Assembly: GCA_964598695.1 (NCBI GenBank)
Contig: CAZRDB010000094.1
Location: 1 to 18,584 of the forward strand
Direction of reading: 5' to 3'
Origin: CAZRDB01 sp964598695
Lineage (GTDB): Bacteria > Armatimonadota > Zipacnadia > UBA1398
Length of the DNA stretch: 18,584 bases
The position numbers and the translations under genes were made by a program. Under the pieces are notes generated by a model that had not been told where the DNA came from, ran no database searches, and saw nothing but the letters and a program-made list of their open reading frames with translations. Numbering within the stretch: position 1 is the first letter of the stretch; the number at the start of each line of letters is the position of its first letter. Below are positions 1 through 6,600 of the stretch, piece by piece.

Positions 1-1124
1 ACATCTTCGGCCGCGGCCGTCTCGAGCCGGGAGGGCAGGTGGTCGCCGACGGCCTCTTCCAGGCCCGACCCGCGATCCGTCTCGTCCCACGCGACGAACC
101 CGCGGGCGCGGAATCGGTCCTGCCGCGCATCGACAGCGGCGCGCTCGCGGCCCTCCCGCCGCCCGAGCGGGCCCGGGCCCTCGAGTCGCTCGCGCTCCGC
201 CCCGGTCAGGTCGTCTGGCTCGACGGCGGCCCGGGCGAGGTCGTGCTGGCCGGCGCCGGCCCGGGCGGCTGGTGCGCGACGCCGGGCGACGAGGCGACGA
301 TCCGCAACGTCGGGGCCGGCCGGCTGGACGTGCTCCACACCCGCTGGCCCGAGCCCCGGTACGTGGTGCTGGGCGAGGCCCTTGTCGACCCGCCGGGCCT
401 GCGGGTGACCGACGGCTCGTTCGGGCTCGAGGCGGAGCCCCTCGGGGGGGCTCTCGACTACCTCCGCCGGCATGCCGCGCGGCTCGACGAGCTGCCGCTC
501 TTCCCGGCCCGTGCGCTGTGGGCACAGGGAGGCGCACGTGCGGCGGAACGGCTCGACGACCACGCGCACGTCCTGCTCGACGGCGAGCCCTGCGCCCGGG
601 TGGTGCCGGAGCGTGGCGGCGGCCTGCTCACGGCGAGCTGCGCGATCCACGGCTGCGAGGGCCGGGCCTGGACCCTCTACCGGCTCATCGACGGCCCGAA
701 CCGCTGGTACGTGGTCGGGCGCGCGCGGGCGCAGGAGGGCGATGTGTGGATCGAGGACCAGGCGATCGAGGCGACGGTCGCGCTCGCGCCGGCGGCCTCG
801 CAGAGCCCCGTCCCCTACTTCGCGGCCTTGACGGCCGAGGACCTCGCCGAGCCCTCCGGCCCGGCCCTGCGCGAGCTGCACGGGAGCGTGCGGCTGCTGC
901 TCGGCGGCGGGCCGGCGCACGCGCCGCTGCTCGGTGGCGCGCCGGGCTCCTGGTCGGCGAGCTGCGGGATGGACGTCGGCTTCCGCAACGTGGGCGAAGG
1001 GCCGCTCCACATCCACCGCTGGCTGTGGCCGGAGCCCGTGTACTTCGTCTTCGGCGAGGCGGAGGTCGCGCCGCCCGGGATCCGGGTGCAGGACGCCGCT
1101 GTACGGCTGGTCGCGAGGGGCTGA
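1..1124 (+). CDS. Repeat-containing protein of unknown function (5' end outside window)
   Basis: The reading frame is open to the first base of the window (frame starts at base 3), so this is the C-terminal part of a longer protein; a GTG at 39 is available but the residues before it fit the repeat pattern and the true start is probably upstream. The visible ~374 residues consist of a partial unit followed by three diverged copies of a ~105-115-residue unit. Its most conserved part reads roughly RNVG-G-L, then WPEP-Y-V-GEA-V-PPG-RV-D. Copies end with YVVLGEALVDPPGLRVTD (residues 108-125 counted from the GTG), YVVGRARAQEGDVWIED (224-240) and YFVFGEAEVAPPGIRVQD (335-352); the window begins in a fourth such end. 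Alternating hydrophobic residues suggest beta structure. No catalytic motif or membrane segment is visible and I do not recognise the family. It converges on the gene at 1172-1756 with only 47 bp between. Confidence 0.75.
   Translation, partial: IFGRGRLEPGGQVVADGLFQARPAIRLVPRDEPAGAESVLPRIDSGALAALPPPERARALESLALRPGQVVWLDGGPGEVVLAGAGPGGWCATPGDEATIRNVGAGRLDVLHTRWPEPRYVVLGEALVDPPGLRVTDGSFGLEAEPLGGALDYLRRHAARLDELPLFPARALWAQGGARAAERLDDHAHVLLDGEPCARVVPERGGGLLTASCAIHGCEGRAWTLYRLIDGPNRWYVVGRARAQEGDVWIEDQAIEATVALAPAASQSPVPYFAALTAEDLAEPSGPALRELHGSVRLLLGGGPAHAPLLGGAPGSWSASCGMDVGFRNVGEGPLHIHRWLWPEPVYFVFGEAEVAPPGIRVQDAAVRLVARG
132..1121 (+). repeat. Three tandem ~105-115-residue protein repeats
   Basis: The encoded units lie at about 132-437, 447-788 and 810-1121. 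Units 1 and 3 share RNVG, WPEP-Y, GEA-V-PPG-RV. Unit 2 is more diverged: GCEGRAWTLYRL in place of the RNVG segment, then RWYVVGRARAQEGDVWIED. Each unit is preceded by an alpha-helical-looking linker such as LAALPPPERARALESL or FAALTAEDLAEPSGPALREL. A fourth unit end lies at 3-86. The similarity is at protein level; the DNA copies are not near-identical, so the duplication is old. Confidence 0.6.
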
Positions 1125-1171
1125 GCGACCATGCGGCACGGGCGTCCTGGGCTGTGTTCCCCTCTACCCCC

Positions 1172-1756
1172 CTACAGCGGGCCGGGGTAGCCCGGGTTGG
1201 GGCCGGGGTCCTCACTCGCGGACACGAAGAACAACTGCAGCATGCACGCGGAGTCCTCGCGGCTCAGGGGGGACACGTTGTTGCGGATCGTGATCAACAC
1301 CTCATCCACCCAGTGCTCATCATCGGTCTCGAGGGGCAGCACGGCGGGTGCGTGGTACTCGAAGCAGAGCCGGATGCCATTGCCGCCACATGGACCGCAC
1401 GACACATAGCAGGTTCCGGTGTACCCTTCCGGGAGTGACCCCACCAGATCGGCAGTGGGAGCCCAGCAGCTATCGCCTTCGCTCGCCAGCACCGTGCCAT
1501 CGTGCCTGTGTGCCGTGTCCGCATCGCGGATGTCGCACACCGCAGTGCTCTGGCCTCCGGCGCTGACGTAGGGGCAGTACCCGTAGACCAGTGAGGGATC
1601 GTTGCTCCAGTTGAGGACCGGTTCGCCCACCACAGGGCCAGGGTCGCTCGTCCAGTAGGCGACCTCATCGCCGACGGGCACCACAGCCTGACCCCACACG
1701 GACGCGCCGGTGACTGCCGAGATCGCGACTGCCATCCAGACCCGGTTGCCTGCCAT
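1172..1756 (-). CDS. Secreted cysteine-rich protein, function unknown
   Basis: The 194-residue protein begins MAGNRVWMAVAISAVTGASV followed by WGQA, a Sec signal peptide with a likely cut after the Ala of WGQA near residue 24. The mature part has eight cysteines (about residues 61, 74, 97, 116, 120, 123, 131, 171), including the cluster TCYVSCGPC, consistent with disulfide bonding outside the cytoplasm. The ATG at 1756 was chosen because a GGAGAGG ribosome-binding site lies just upstream and because the frame immediately gives the signal peptide; another ATG 5 nt upstream is in a different frame. The gene follows the secreted protein at 1813-3291 by 56 bp on the same strand and is probably cotranscribed with it. 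No family recognised. The C-terminus is Gly/Pro rich (DPGPNPGYPGPL). Confidence 0.7.
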   Translation of the reverse strand: MAGNRVWMAVAISAVTGASVWGQAVVPVGDEVAYWTSDPGPVVGEPVLNWSNDPSLVYGYCPYVSAGGQSTAVCDIRDADTAHRHDGTVLASEGDSCWAPTADLVGSLPEGYTGTCYVSCGPCGGNGIRLCFEYHAPAVLPLETDDEHWVDEVLITIRNNVSPLSREDSACMLQLFFVSASEDPGPNPGYPGPL

Positions 1757-1812
1757 CCCATACCCCTCTCCATCCCACAGGTCGTTTGGCGCCCGCCTCT
1801 GCCCGACGCCTC

Positions 1813-3291
1813 CTACTGGAAGCACACGACGAAAGGGGTGCCCTCGTAGAGCGGCCGAGAGCGGTCCGCCCCGTATCGGTCGAAGTACGAGGCAGGCGGC
1901 TGCTTCCCGGTCCCGTTGGCCGGTCCCCTCGGGTCTCCCGTCCAAGGCCGGCAGGGGACGATCAGCACTCGGTACTGCATCGAGAGGCGGAACCAGGCGC
2001 CGGGCCCCGGACAAGGCACCGGCACACCCCTCCGCGCGAGGCCGTCGAAGCTTCGCTGCAGGATCGCGGCCAGGCCCCGGCCCTCGTCGGGCTCGAGATG
2101 CTCCCACTGGCCCGACCACCCGCTGGCGAAGCGGTCCACGTGCGCCGGAAGGGTCGTTGCGACGCGCCTTCGTAGCGCCGGGGCGAAGAACTCGGATACC
2201 TGCTGCGTCAGCTCTGGATCGGCCTCCAGCCGCGCAGCCTCCAGCGCCTGCCCCTGGCCCGTGCGTCCCAGGGTGTCGAGGAGAACCCACGATGTGCGGT
2301 CCGCGTCGGGCGGGCACAGCTCGCCGTGGATCGCTGCCAGCAGCGCGGCGAGCACGTCGGCGCGCGAGAAGCCGCCGCCCCGTGCGTAGAGCTGACGCGC
2401 CGCCAGCTCCGGCTCGAGGGCAACGCCCGCGGCGGCGACTCCATCCCAGAGGAGCTGCCACACCTGCCCAACGGTCTGACCCGAGAGGCGGTCGAGCACG
2501 ATGCTGATTGGCGCCGCGGCGTCGGCTTCACTGAGCGCAGTGTGCAGATCGGGAGCCGGGGCGTGCGCTCCGGTCCACTGCCCCGTGATCACCAGCCAGG
2601 GCTCTGCCGTCGTGCGCGCGGCCTCTGTCGCTCCGCCGAGTTCCCAGCTCACGCTGCCCTCGTCGTCGAACTGGACGGCCCGGATGTCGATGTGCTGGGC
2701 ATGGAGGGCCAGGAGAGAAGCGCGGAGCATGGGCATGGCCGACCGGCGGACCTCCGGGGGGTATGGGTCATACTCGATGATCGGGCAGAGGGCTACGACG
2801 CCGACCAGGTGCTCGCAGTCCAAGATGCACGCGCCGACGGTCCCGGGCTCGGGCTGCTCGCCCGCGCCGGGAACGGCACGGGCGAGCGGCTCTCTGTACG
2901 AGGTGAGATCGGTGACGCGCCCCTGCAGCATCGGCCCGAGGGCCGAGGGCGGGATGGCCTGGAGGATGGCGATGCCCGGTAGTACCGCCTGCCGGTGGAG
3001 GACGCCGTGATCCTCGGGCAAGACGGGATCCAGGGGGGGAGGGAGCGGGCGGGCGACGACGAGTCCCGAGGCCAGCCTCTCGGTTGTCAGGGCCTCACCG
3101 GGCGCGTCACTCGCAAGGCTCGAGCGGACGAACTCCTCCGGACGCGCGCCCCGAGGCAACCCCGAGGGCAGAACGCACAGGAACGGGCCGGTGAGTGGGT
3201 CCTCCGCGGTGTCCTCGGCCCCACGAGCCACGGGGAGCAGGGCGAGGAAGAGAGCGGCGGAGACCAGGCCGACAACCCCCGAGCGGCGCAT
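1813..3291 (-). CDS. Large secreted protein, function unknown
   Basis: This 492-residue product begins MRRSGVVGLVSAALFLALLP followed by VARGA, a clear Sec signal peptide cut near residue 25. I chose the ATG at 3291 for that reason; the frame is open further upstream (to 3564), but that stretch is Pro/Gly/Arg-rich, does not look like protein and would cross the likely promoter. The mature protein is acidic with a few scattered cysteines and no transmembrane segment after the signal. Two stretches look like ordered domains: an alpha/beta region around VGACILDCEHLVGVVALCPI and a helical region including ISIVLDRLSGQTVGQVWQLL, which faintly recalls the short alpha/beta domains of secretin-type proteins; I do not press this. 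A paired location with the Cys-rich protein downstream suggests a joint extracellular role. Function unknown. Confidence 0.65.
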   Translation of the reverse strand: MRRSGVVGLVSAALFLALLPVARGAEDTAEDPLTGPFLCVLPSGLPRGARPEEFVRSSLASDAPGEALTTERLASGLVVARPLPPPLDPVLPEDHGVLHRQAVLPGIAILQAIPPSALGPMLQGRVTDLTSYREPLARAVPGAGEQPEPGTVGACILDCEHLVGVVALCPIIEYDPYPPEVRRSAMPMLRASLLALHAQHIDIRAVQFDDEGSVSWELGGATEAARTTAEPWLVITGQWTGAHAPAPDLHTALSEADAAAPISIVLDRLSGQTVGQVWQLLWDGVAAAGVALEPELAARQLYARGGGFSRADVLAALLAAIHGELCPPDADRTSWVLLDTLGRTGQGQALEAARLEADPELTQQVSEFFAPALRRRVATTLPAHVDRFASGWSGQWEHLEPDEGRGLAAILQRSFDGLARRGVPVPCPGPGAWFRLSMQYRVLIVPCRPWTGDPRGPANGTGKQPPASYFDRYGADRSRPLYEGTPFVVCFQ

Positions 3292-3386
3292 GCGCCACAC
3301 CCCTATCCCGCCGACGTCCAGAGCCTGGCCACTGGGGCTGCGTCGAATCGACTGCGGCCCCCACGGCCCGCGCAGCACACACTCGG

Positions 3387-3417
3387 ACTGTAGCCCCCCC
3401 CCCCACACGTCTGTCAA
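3387..3417 (-). promoter_or_regulatory. Candidate sigma-70 promoter with poly-G spacer
   Basis: Read on the minus strand there is a perfect -35 TTGACA (3417-3412), a 19-bp spacer holding 11 consecutive G, then TACAGT (3392-3387) as a -10 with four of six consensus bases. It lies about 95 bp upstream of the start codon at 3291 of the secreted-protein operon. A spacer of 19 bp is longer than the optimal 17; loss of two G would give 17. This is the arrangement known for phase-variable promoters such as porA in Neisseria. Confidence 0.5.
3394..3404. repeat. Homopolymeric tract of 11 C (11 G on minus strand)
   Basis: Eleven consecutive C on the plus strand, the longest homopolymer I see in the window; other G runs are 7 or shorter. 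It lies wholly between the -35 and -10 elements of the candidate promoter for the genes at 1813-3291 and 1172-1756. Tracts of this length are prone to slipped-strand mispairing, and also to sequencing length error. Confidence 0.85.
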
Positions 3418-3538
3418 GGCCTGCCGCAGCATCTGATCCGCCCGTACTCGCTGCCCCGCCTCCGTCCCCCAAGGTCCCCTCGGCGGTACGGCCGAACTGG
3501 CAGGGGGGTTGGGCGGGGTGGCGATCAGGAGAGCCGCC

Positions 3539-3667
3539 ATGCCTCCCTCGCTTTTCGCTCTCACCGCCGGGCTGCCGTGCCTCGCGCCCGCGAGTGCCCC
3601 TCTGCCCGCGCTCGCCGAGGATGACCGGGCGCTGATCGCGACGGTCTACCCCGAGCTGATCCGGTAG
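3539..3667 (+). CDS. Possible small protein or gene remnant (42 aa)
   Basis: An ATG at 3539 is preceded by AGGAGAG (3527-3533) at good spacing and opens a 42-codon frame. The product starts MPPSLFALTAGLPCLAPASA, a weak signal-peptide-like segment, and ends AEDDRALIATVYPELIR. It is either a small secreted peptide or the 5' remnant of a longer gene. A hairpin follows 10 bp after the stop. The ribosome-binding site is the main support; no family recognised. Confidence 0.35.
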   Translation: MPPSLFALTAGLPCLAPASAPLPALAEDDRALIATVYPELIR

Positions 3668-3676
3668 CGTCGGTCG

Positions 3677-3717
3677 GGCCCGCACGGGCGGCCCCCTTCT
3701 CGCCGGAGGTGCGGGCC
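3677..3717 (+). terminator. Hairpin after the small ORF
   Basis: GGCCCGCAC (3677-3685) pairs with GTGCGGGCC (3709-3717), a perfect 9-bp stem around a 23-nt loop that can itself pair GGCG with CGCC. There is no following T run, so if it stops transcription it does so only as a strong GC hairpin; it could equally be a leader structure of the oxidoreductase mRNA. Confidence 0.35.
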
Positions 3718-3760
3718 GCCGGCTCGCGAACAGGGGGCCGGCGCGAGAGGAGGAAACGGG

Positions 3761-4741
3761 TTGCAGATCCGTACGGTGATCGTGGGCTACGGGATGGGCC
3801 GGTACCACGGTGAGGTGATCCCGCGCACGAAGGGGCTCGAGCTGCTGGGGGTCTGTGACCTCGATCGCGGTCGGCGGGAGGCGGCGGAGAAGGACCACCC
3901 CGGGATCCGTACCTACGCCGACACCGCGGCGGTGTTCGCCGATCCCGAGGTCGACCTGGTCGTGCTGGCGACGCCCCACGACACGCACTGCCCGCTCACG
4001 CTCGCGGCAACGAAGGCCGGCAAGCATGTCGTGACCGAGAAGGTCATGTGCCTCAACGCGCGCGAGGCCGAGAAGATGATCGAGGCGGCGCGCAAGGCCG
4101 GCGTGATGCTCAGCGTCTTCCAGAACCGCCGGTGGGACGCCGACTTCCTCACGGTGCGGAAGATCATCGAGGACGGGACGCTCGGCCCGGTCTTCCAGGT
4201 CGAGTCGGCCGTCGTGGGCTGGGGCCGGCCGGGCGGTTGGCGCGGGGTGCGGAAGCACTGCGGCGGCGGAGCGCTCGACTGGGGCGCCCACCTCGTCGAC
4301 CAGGCCAACCAGCTCGCCGGGTGCGCGCCGGTGCTCGTCTTCGCCGACATGCAGTCCCACACGTGGGATGTCGACATCGAGACCCACCACAAGCTGCTGA
4401 TCCGGTACGAGTCGGGCCTGCTGGTCGATATCGAGACCAGCTACAACGCGTGGGTCGAGAAGGACCGCTGGCGGGTGCTGGGCGAGAAGGGCGCGCTCAC
4501 CAAGAAGGGCTTCGGCGATGACCCGGTGCGCGTGCGGACGACCGTCGGCTCGTTCCAGTGTACCGTCGAGGTGCCGCCGCTGGCCGGAGCCTGGGAGGCC
4601 TACTACCAGAACGTGGCCGACCACCTCACGAAGAAGGCCGACCTGGCCGTGAAGCCGGAGCAGTGCCTGACGGCGATGCGGGTCTTCGACGCCGCGTACG
4701 CCTCGGCCGCGAAGAGCAAGGCGATCGCCCTGGCGGTGTAG
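3761..4741 (+). CDS. Gfo/Idh/MocA family NAD(P)-dependent oxidoreductase
   Basis: The 326-residue product has the length and two-domain pattern of the family: an N-terminal Rossmann fold with VIVGYGMGRYHGE (residues 7-18), acidic VCDLD after beta-2 (31-35), LATPHDTH (69-76) and an EK pair at 93-94 where the family usually has EKP (here EKVMC). The substrate domain carries GGGALDWGAHLVDQ (168-181), the family motif that places the catalytic His (His177) next to the sugar. Family members oxidise or epimerise sugars, inositols and related polyols in the cytoplasm; the substrate cannot be read from the sequence. The start is TTG at 3761, chosen because AGAGGAGG (3746-3753) lies 7 nt upstream and the Rossmann strand begins at once. 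It appears to be monocistronic. Confidence 0.9.
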   Translation: MQIRTVIVGYGMGRYHGEVIPRTKGLELLGVCDLDRGRREAAEKDHPGIRTYADTAAVFADPEVDLVVLATPHDTHCPLTLAATKAGKHVVTEKVMCLNAREAEKMIEAARKAGVMLSVFQNRRWDADFLTVRKIIEDGTLGPVFQVESAVVGWGRPGGWRGVRKHCGGGALDWGAHLVDQANQLAGCAPVLVFADMQSHTWDVDIETHHKLLIRYESGLLVDIETSYNAWVEKDRWRVLGEKGALTKKGFGDDPVRVRTTVGSFQCTVEVPPLAGAWEAYYQNVADHLTKKADLAVKPEQCLTAMRVFDAAYASAAKSKAIALAV

Positions 4742-4770
4742 GGCGACGCCAGGTGAAGGACGCCGAGCGA

Positions 4771-4800
4771 GGCGGGTCGCCGAGAGCGGCCCGTCCCGCC
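4771..4800 (+). terminator. Weak hairpin downstream of the oxidoreductase
   Basis: GGCGGG (4771-4776) can pair with CCCGCC (4795-4800), 30 bp after the oxidoreductase stop. There is no T run and the surrounding GC-rich sequence allows competing pairings. The rest of the 243-bp gap to the pilin gene shows no gene. Confidence 0.2.
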
Positions 4801-4984
4801 CGGCGGGGGCTCCGGGGGCGGCTTCTCCGCACGAACTCCAAAAAGGACCTCCACTCGCGGTCCGGGGCGGCGCTTTGCTGGTGATTCCGCGCGGAGGCTG
4901 TGGCAGGAATCCCATGGCTGCGCGGTCAGCCCCCTGACGGACCGCTCCCGCGCATGAGAGCCCACAGACAAGGAGGCATCGGGG

Positions 4985-5338
4985 ATGACACGGCGTCGAG
5001 GCTTCACCCTCATCGAGATGATGATCGTTATCCTAGTCATCGCCGTCCTCGCCCTGATCGTCGGCTTCGCGGTACGCAACGCCGGACACCGGGCGAAGGA
5101 ATCCCGCAAGAAGGAGGACGTGCAGGGCATCAACGATGCCTGCATCCTCTTCCAGTGCGACACGAACCAAGTGGCGAGTTCGCAGGATGACCTCCTGCAG
5201 GACCCGGGCGCCGCGCCGACCGGGTACCAAGGGCCCTATCTCACCCATCGGGCATACGATCCGTTCTCGAGCACCGAGTACGAGATCACGGATGGGGCGG
5301 TGAGCGGTCCCGGGGACGTCCTCACCTTCCAGAACTGA
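4985..5338 (+). CDS. Prepilin-type protein (type IV pilin / type II secretion pseudopilin-like)
   Basis: A 117-residue protein beginning MTRRRG then FTLIEMMIVILVIAVLALIV: the basic leader, the G/F prepilin peptidase cleavage site, Glu at mature position 5 and the hydrophobic N-terminal helix are all present. The length and the remainder (KESRKKEDVQGINDACILFQ, then a short C-terminal beta region with GYQGPYLTH and YDPFSSTEYE) resemble small GspG-type pseudopilins. It would be processed by a prepilin peptidase and assembled into a pilus or pseudopilus; none of those assembly genes are in the window. The ATG has an AGGAGG site (4971-4976) 8 nt upstream. Two cysteines (about residues 53 and 58) could form a small disulfide. 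A strong palindrome follows the stop. Confidence 0.9.
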   Translation: MTRRRGFTLIEMMIVILVIAVLALIVGFAVRNAGHRAKESRKKEDVQGINDACILFQCDTNQVASSQDDLLQDPGAAPTGYQGPYLTHRAYDPFSSTEYEITDGAVSGPGDVLTFQN

Positions 5339-5365
5339 CGCGGAGGCGTGAGGCGCACACATTGA

Positions 5366-5391
5366 GGGCGGGACCGCGCGCGGTCCCGCCC
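5366..5391. terminator. Perfect 26-bp palindrome, probable bidirectional terminator
   Basis: GGGCGGGACCGCG (5366-5378) is followed immediately by its exact reverse complement (5379-5391). As RNA it folds into an ~11-bp GC stem with a tetraloop. It lies between the convergent pilin gene (stop at 5338) and metK (stop at 5422), the right place to end both transcripts. Only a short T-containing stretch (TCGTCGTTT) follows on the plus side. Confidence 0.6.
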
Positions 5392-5421
5392 TCGTCGTTT
5401 GCGTCGGTTGTCGCTCCCGGC

Positions 5422-6573
5422 CTAGCCGCCGACCGCCTTGCGGATCTCGGCCGCCTTGTCGGTGCGCTCCCAGGTGAAGTCCTTCTCGGAGCGGCCGAAG
5501 TGGCCGAACACCGCGGTCTGGCGGTAGATCGGGCGGAGCAGGTCGAGGTACCGGATGATCCCGCGCGGCGTCAGATCGAACAGCTCGAGCAGGGCCTTCT
5601 CGATCGTGCCCTCCTCGACCGTAGCCGTGCCGAAGGTGTCGACCGCGAGCGAGACGGGGTCGGCGCGGCCGATCGCGTAGGCGACCTGGATCTCGCACTT
5701 CGAGGCGAGGCCCGCCGCGACGACGTTCTTCGCGAGGTAGCGCATCATGTAGGCGCCGGAGCGGTCTACCTTGGTCGGGTCCTTGCCCGAGAAGCACCCG
5801 CCGCCGTGGCGGGCGAGGCCGCCGTAGGTGTCGACCATCAGCTTGCGGCCCGTGAGCCCGGTGTCGCCCGTCGGCCCGCCGATCTCGAAGCGGCCGGTCG
5901 AGTTGACGTGGAACTGGGTCGTGGGACCGAGAAGCTCCGGCTCGAGGTTGGGCCGCAGCACCCTCTCGACCAGCGTTTCGCGGATCGTCTCGTTGCTCAC
6001 CTCGGGCGTGTGGTTCGCGGCGAGCACCACCGTCTCGATGCCCACCGGCTTGCCGTCGGCATAGCGGACGGTCACCTGGGTCTTGCCATCCGGCCGCAGC
6101 CAATCGACGGCGCCGCTGCAGCGGAGATCCGAGAGGGCCCGCGAGAGCCGGTGCGCGTAGACGATCGGGGCGGGCATCAGCTCCGGGGTCTCGTCGGTCG
6201 CGAAGCCGAACATCATGCCCTGGTCGCCCGCGCCGCCCGTGTCGACGCCCTGGGCGATGTCCTTCGACTGCTCCTGGATCGCGACGAGCACGCCACAGGT
6301 GTTGCCGGCGAAGTACGGGTTGGTGTGGTCGTAGCCGATCTCGAGGATCGTCCGGCGCACGATGTCGGTCATGTCGACATAGCACTGTGTGGAGACCTCG
6401 CCGGCGACGACGGCCACGCCGGTCGTCAGCAGGGTCTCGACCGCCGAGCGGCCCTCGGCATCGCAGGTCAGGATCGCGTCGAGGATCGCGTCGGAGATCT
6501 GGTCGGCCATCTTGTCGGGATGGCCCTCCGTGACCGACTCCGACGTGAGCAACTGGGTTCTGGACTCCGCCAT
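5422..6573 (-). CDS. metK: S-adenosylmethionine synthetase
   Basis: This 383-residue enzyme makes S-adenosylmethionine from methionine and ATP in the cytoplasm. Signature elements are all visible: SESVTEGHPDK near the N-terminus (GHPDK at 17-21, ATP/Mg binding), GAGDQGMMFGFA (114-125) and GGGCFSGKDPTKVDRSGAY (257-275). Length is normal for the bacterial family. In the last motif the usual GGGAFSGKDP..VDRSAAY has two Ala replaced (A to C, A to G). AAGGAAGG precedes the ATG. It is the last gene of gmk-coaBC-metK, starting 27 bp after the coaBC stop, which leaves no room for a dedicated SAM riboswitch. Confidence 0.97.
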   Translation of the reverse strand: MAESRTQLLTSESVTEGHPDKMADQISDAILDAILTCDAEGRSAVETLLTTGVAVVAGEVSTQCYVDMTDIVRRTILEIGYDHTNPYFAGNTCGVLVAIQEQSKDIAQGVDTGGAGDQGMMFGFATDETPELMPAPIVYAHRLSRALSDLRCSGAVDWLRPDGKTQVTVRYADGKPVGIETVVLAANHTPEVSNETIRETLVERVLRPNLEPELLGPTTQFHVNSTGRFEIGGPTGDTGLTGRKLMVDTYGGLARHGGGCFSGKDPTKVDRSGAYMMRYLAKNVVAAGLASKCEIQVAYAIGRADPVSLAVDTFGTATVEEGTIEKALLELFDLTPRGIIRYLDLLRPIYRQTAVFGHFGRSEKDFTWERTDKAAEIRKAVGG

Positions 6574-6600
6574 CGGGCGATTCCCTTCCTTCGTGCCGAG

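Larger units (their letters stand above)
3292..3760. other. Intergenic region between the secreted-protein operon and the oxidoreductase
   Basis: This 469-bp region separates divergent genes. It holds the leader and candidate promoter of the minus-strand operon (3387-3417), a possible 42-codon gene (3539-3667), a hairpin (3677-3717) and the ribosome-binding site of the oxidoreductase. Between about 3420 and 3525 I see nothing recognisable: the open frames there give Pro/Arg/Gly-rich strings typical of non-coding GC-rich DNA. Confidence 0.6.

Noticed and set aside
1294..1773. A 159-codon minus-strand frame starting 17 bp upstream of the Cys-rich gene
   Set aside because: It is out of frame with the signal peptide and gives a Ser/Arg/Ala-rich translation; the overlapping frame at 1172-1756 has the export signal.
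3292..3564. N-terminal extension of the 492-residue secreted protein
   Set aside because: It would bury the signal peptide inside the protein and would read through the TTGACA/TACAGT pair and the poly-G run; its residues do not look like protein.
3107..4915. A 602-codon minus-strand open frame opposite the Gfo/Idh/MocA gene
   Set aside because: His/Arg/Asp-rich shadow of a well-supported plus-strand gene; no motif or start context.
4880..4930. Sigma-54 promoter before the pilin gene (TGGCAGG then ATGGC)
   Set aside because: The GG and GC elements are not at the required spacing; pilin genes often use sigma-54, which made it tempting.
6574..6600. SAM riboswitch before metK
   Set aside because: Only 27 bp separate coaBC and metK, too short for any known SAM-binding leader.
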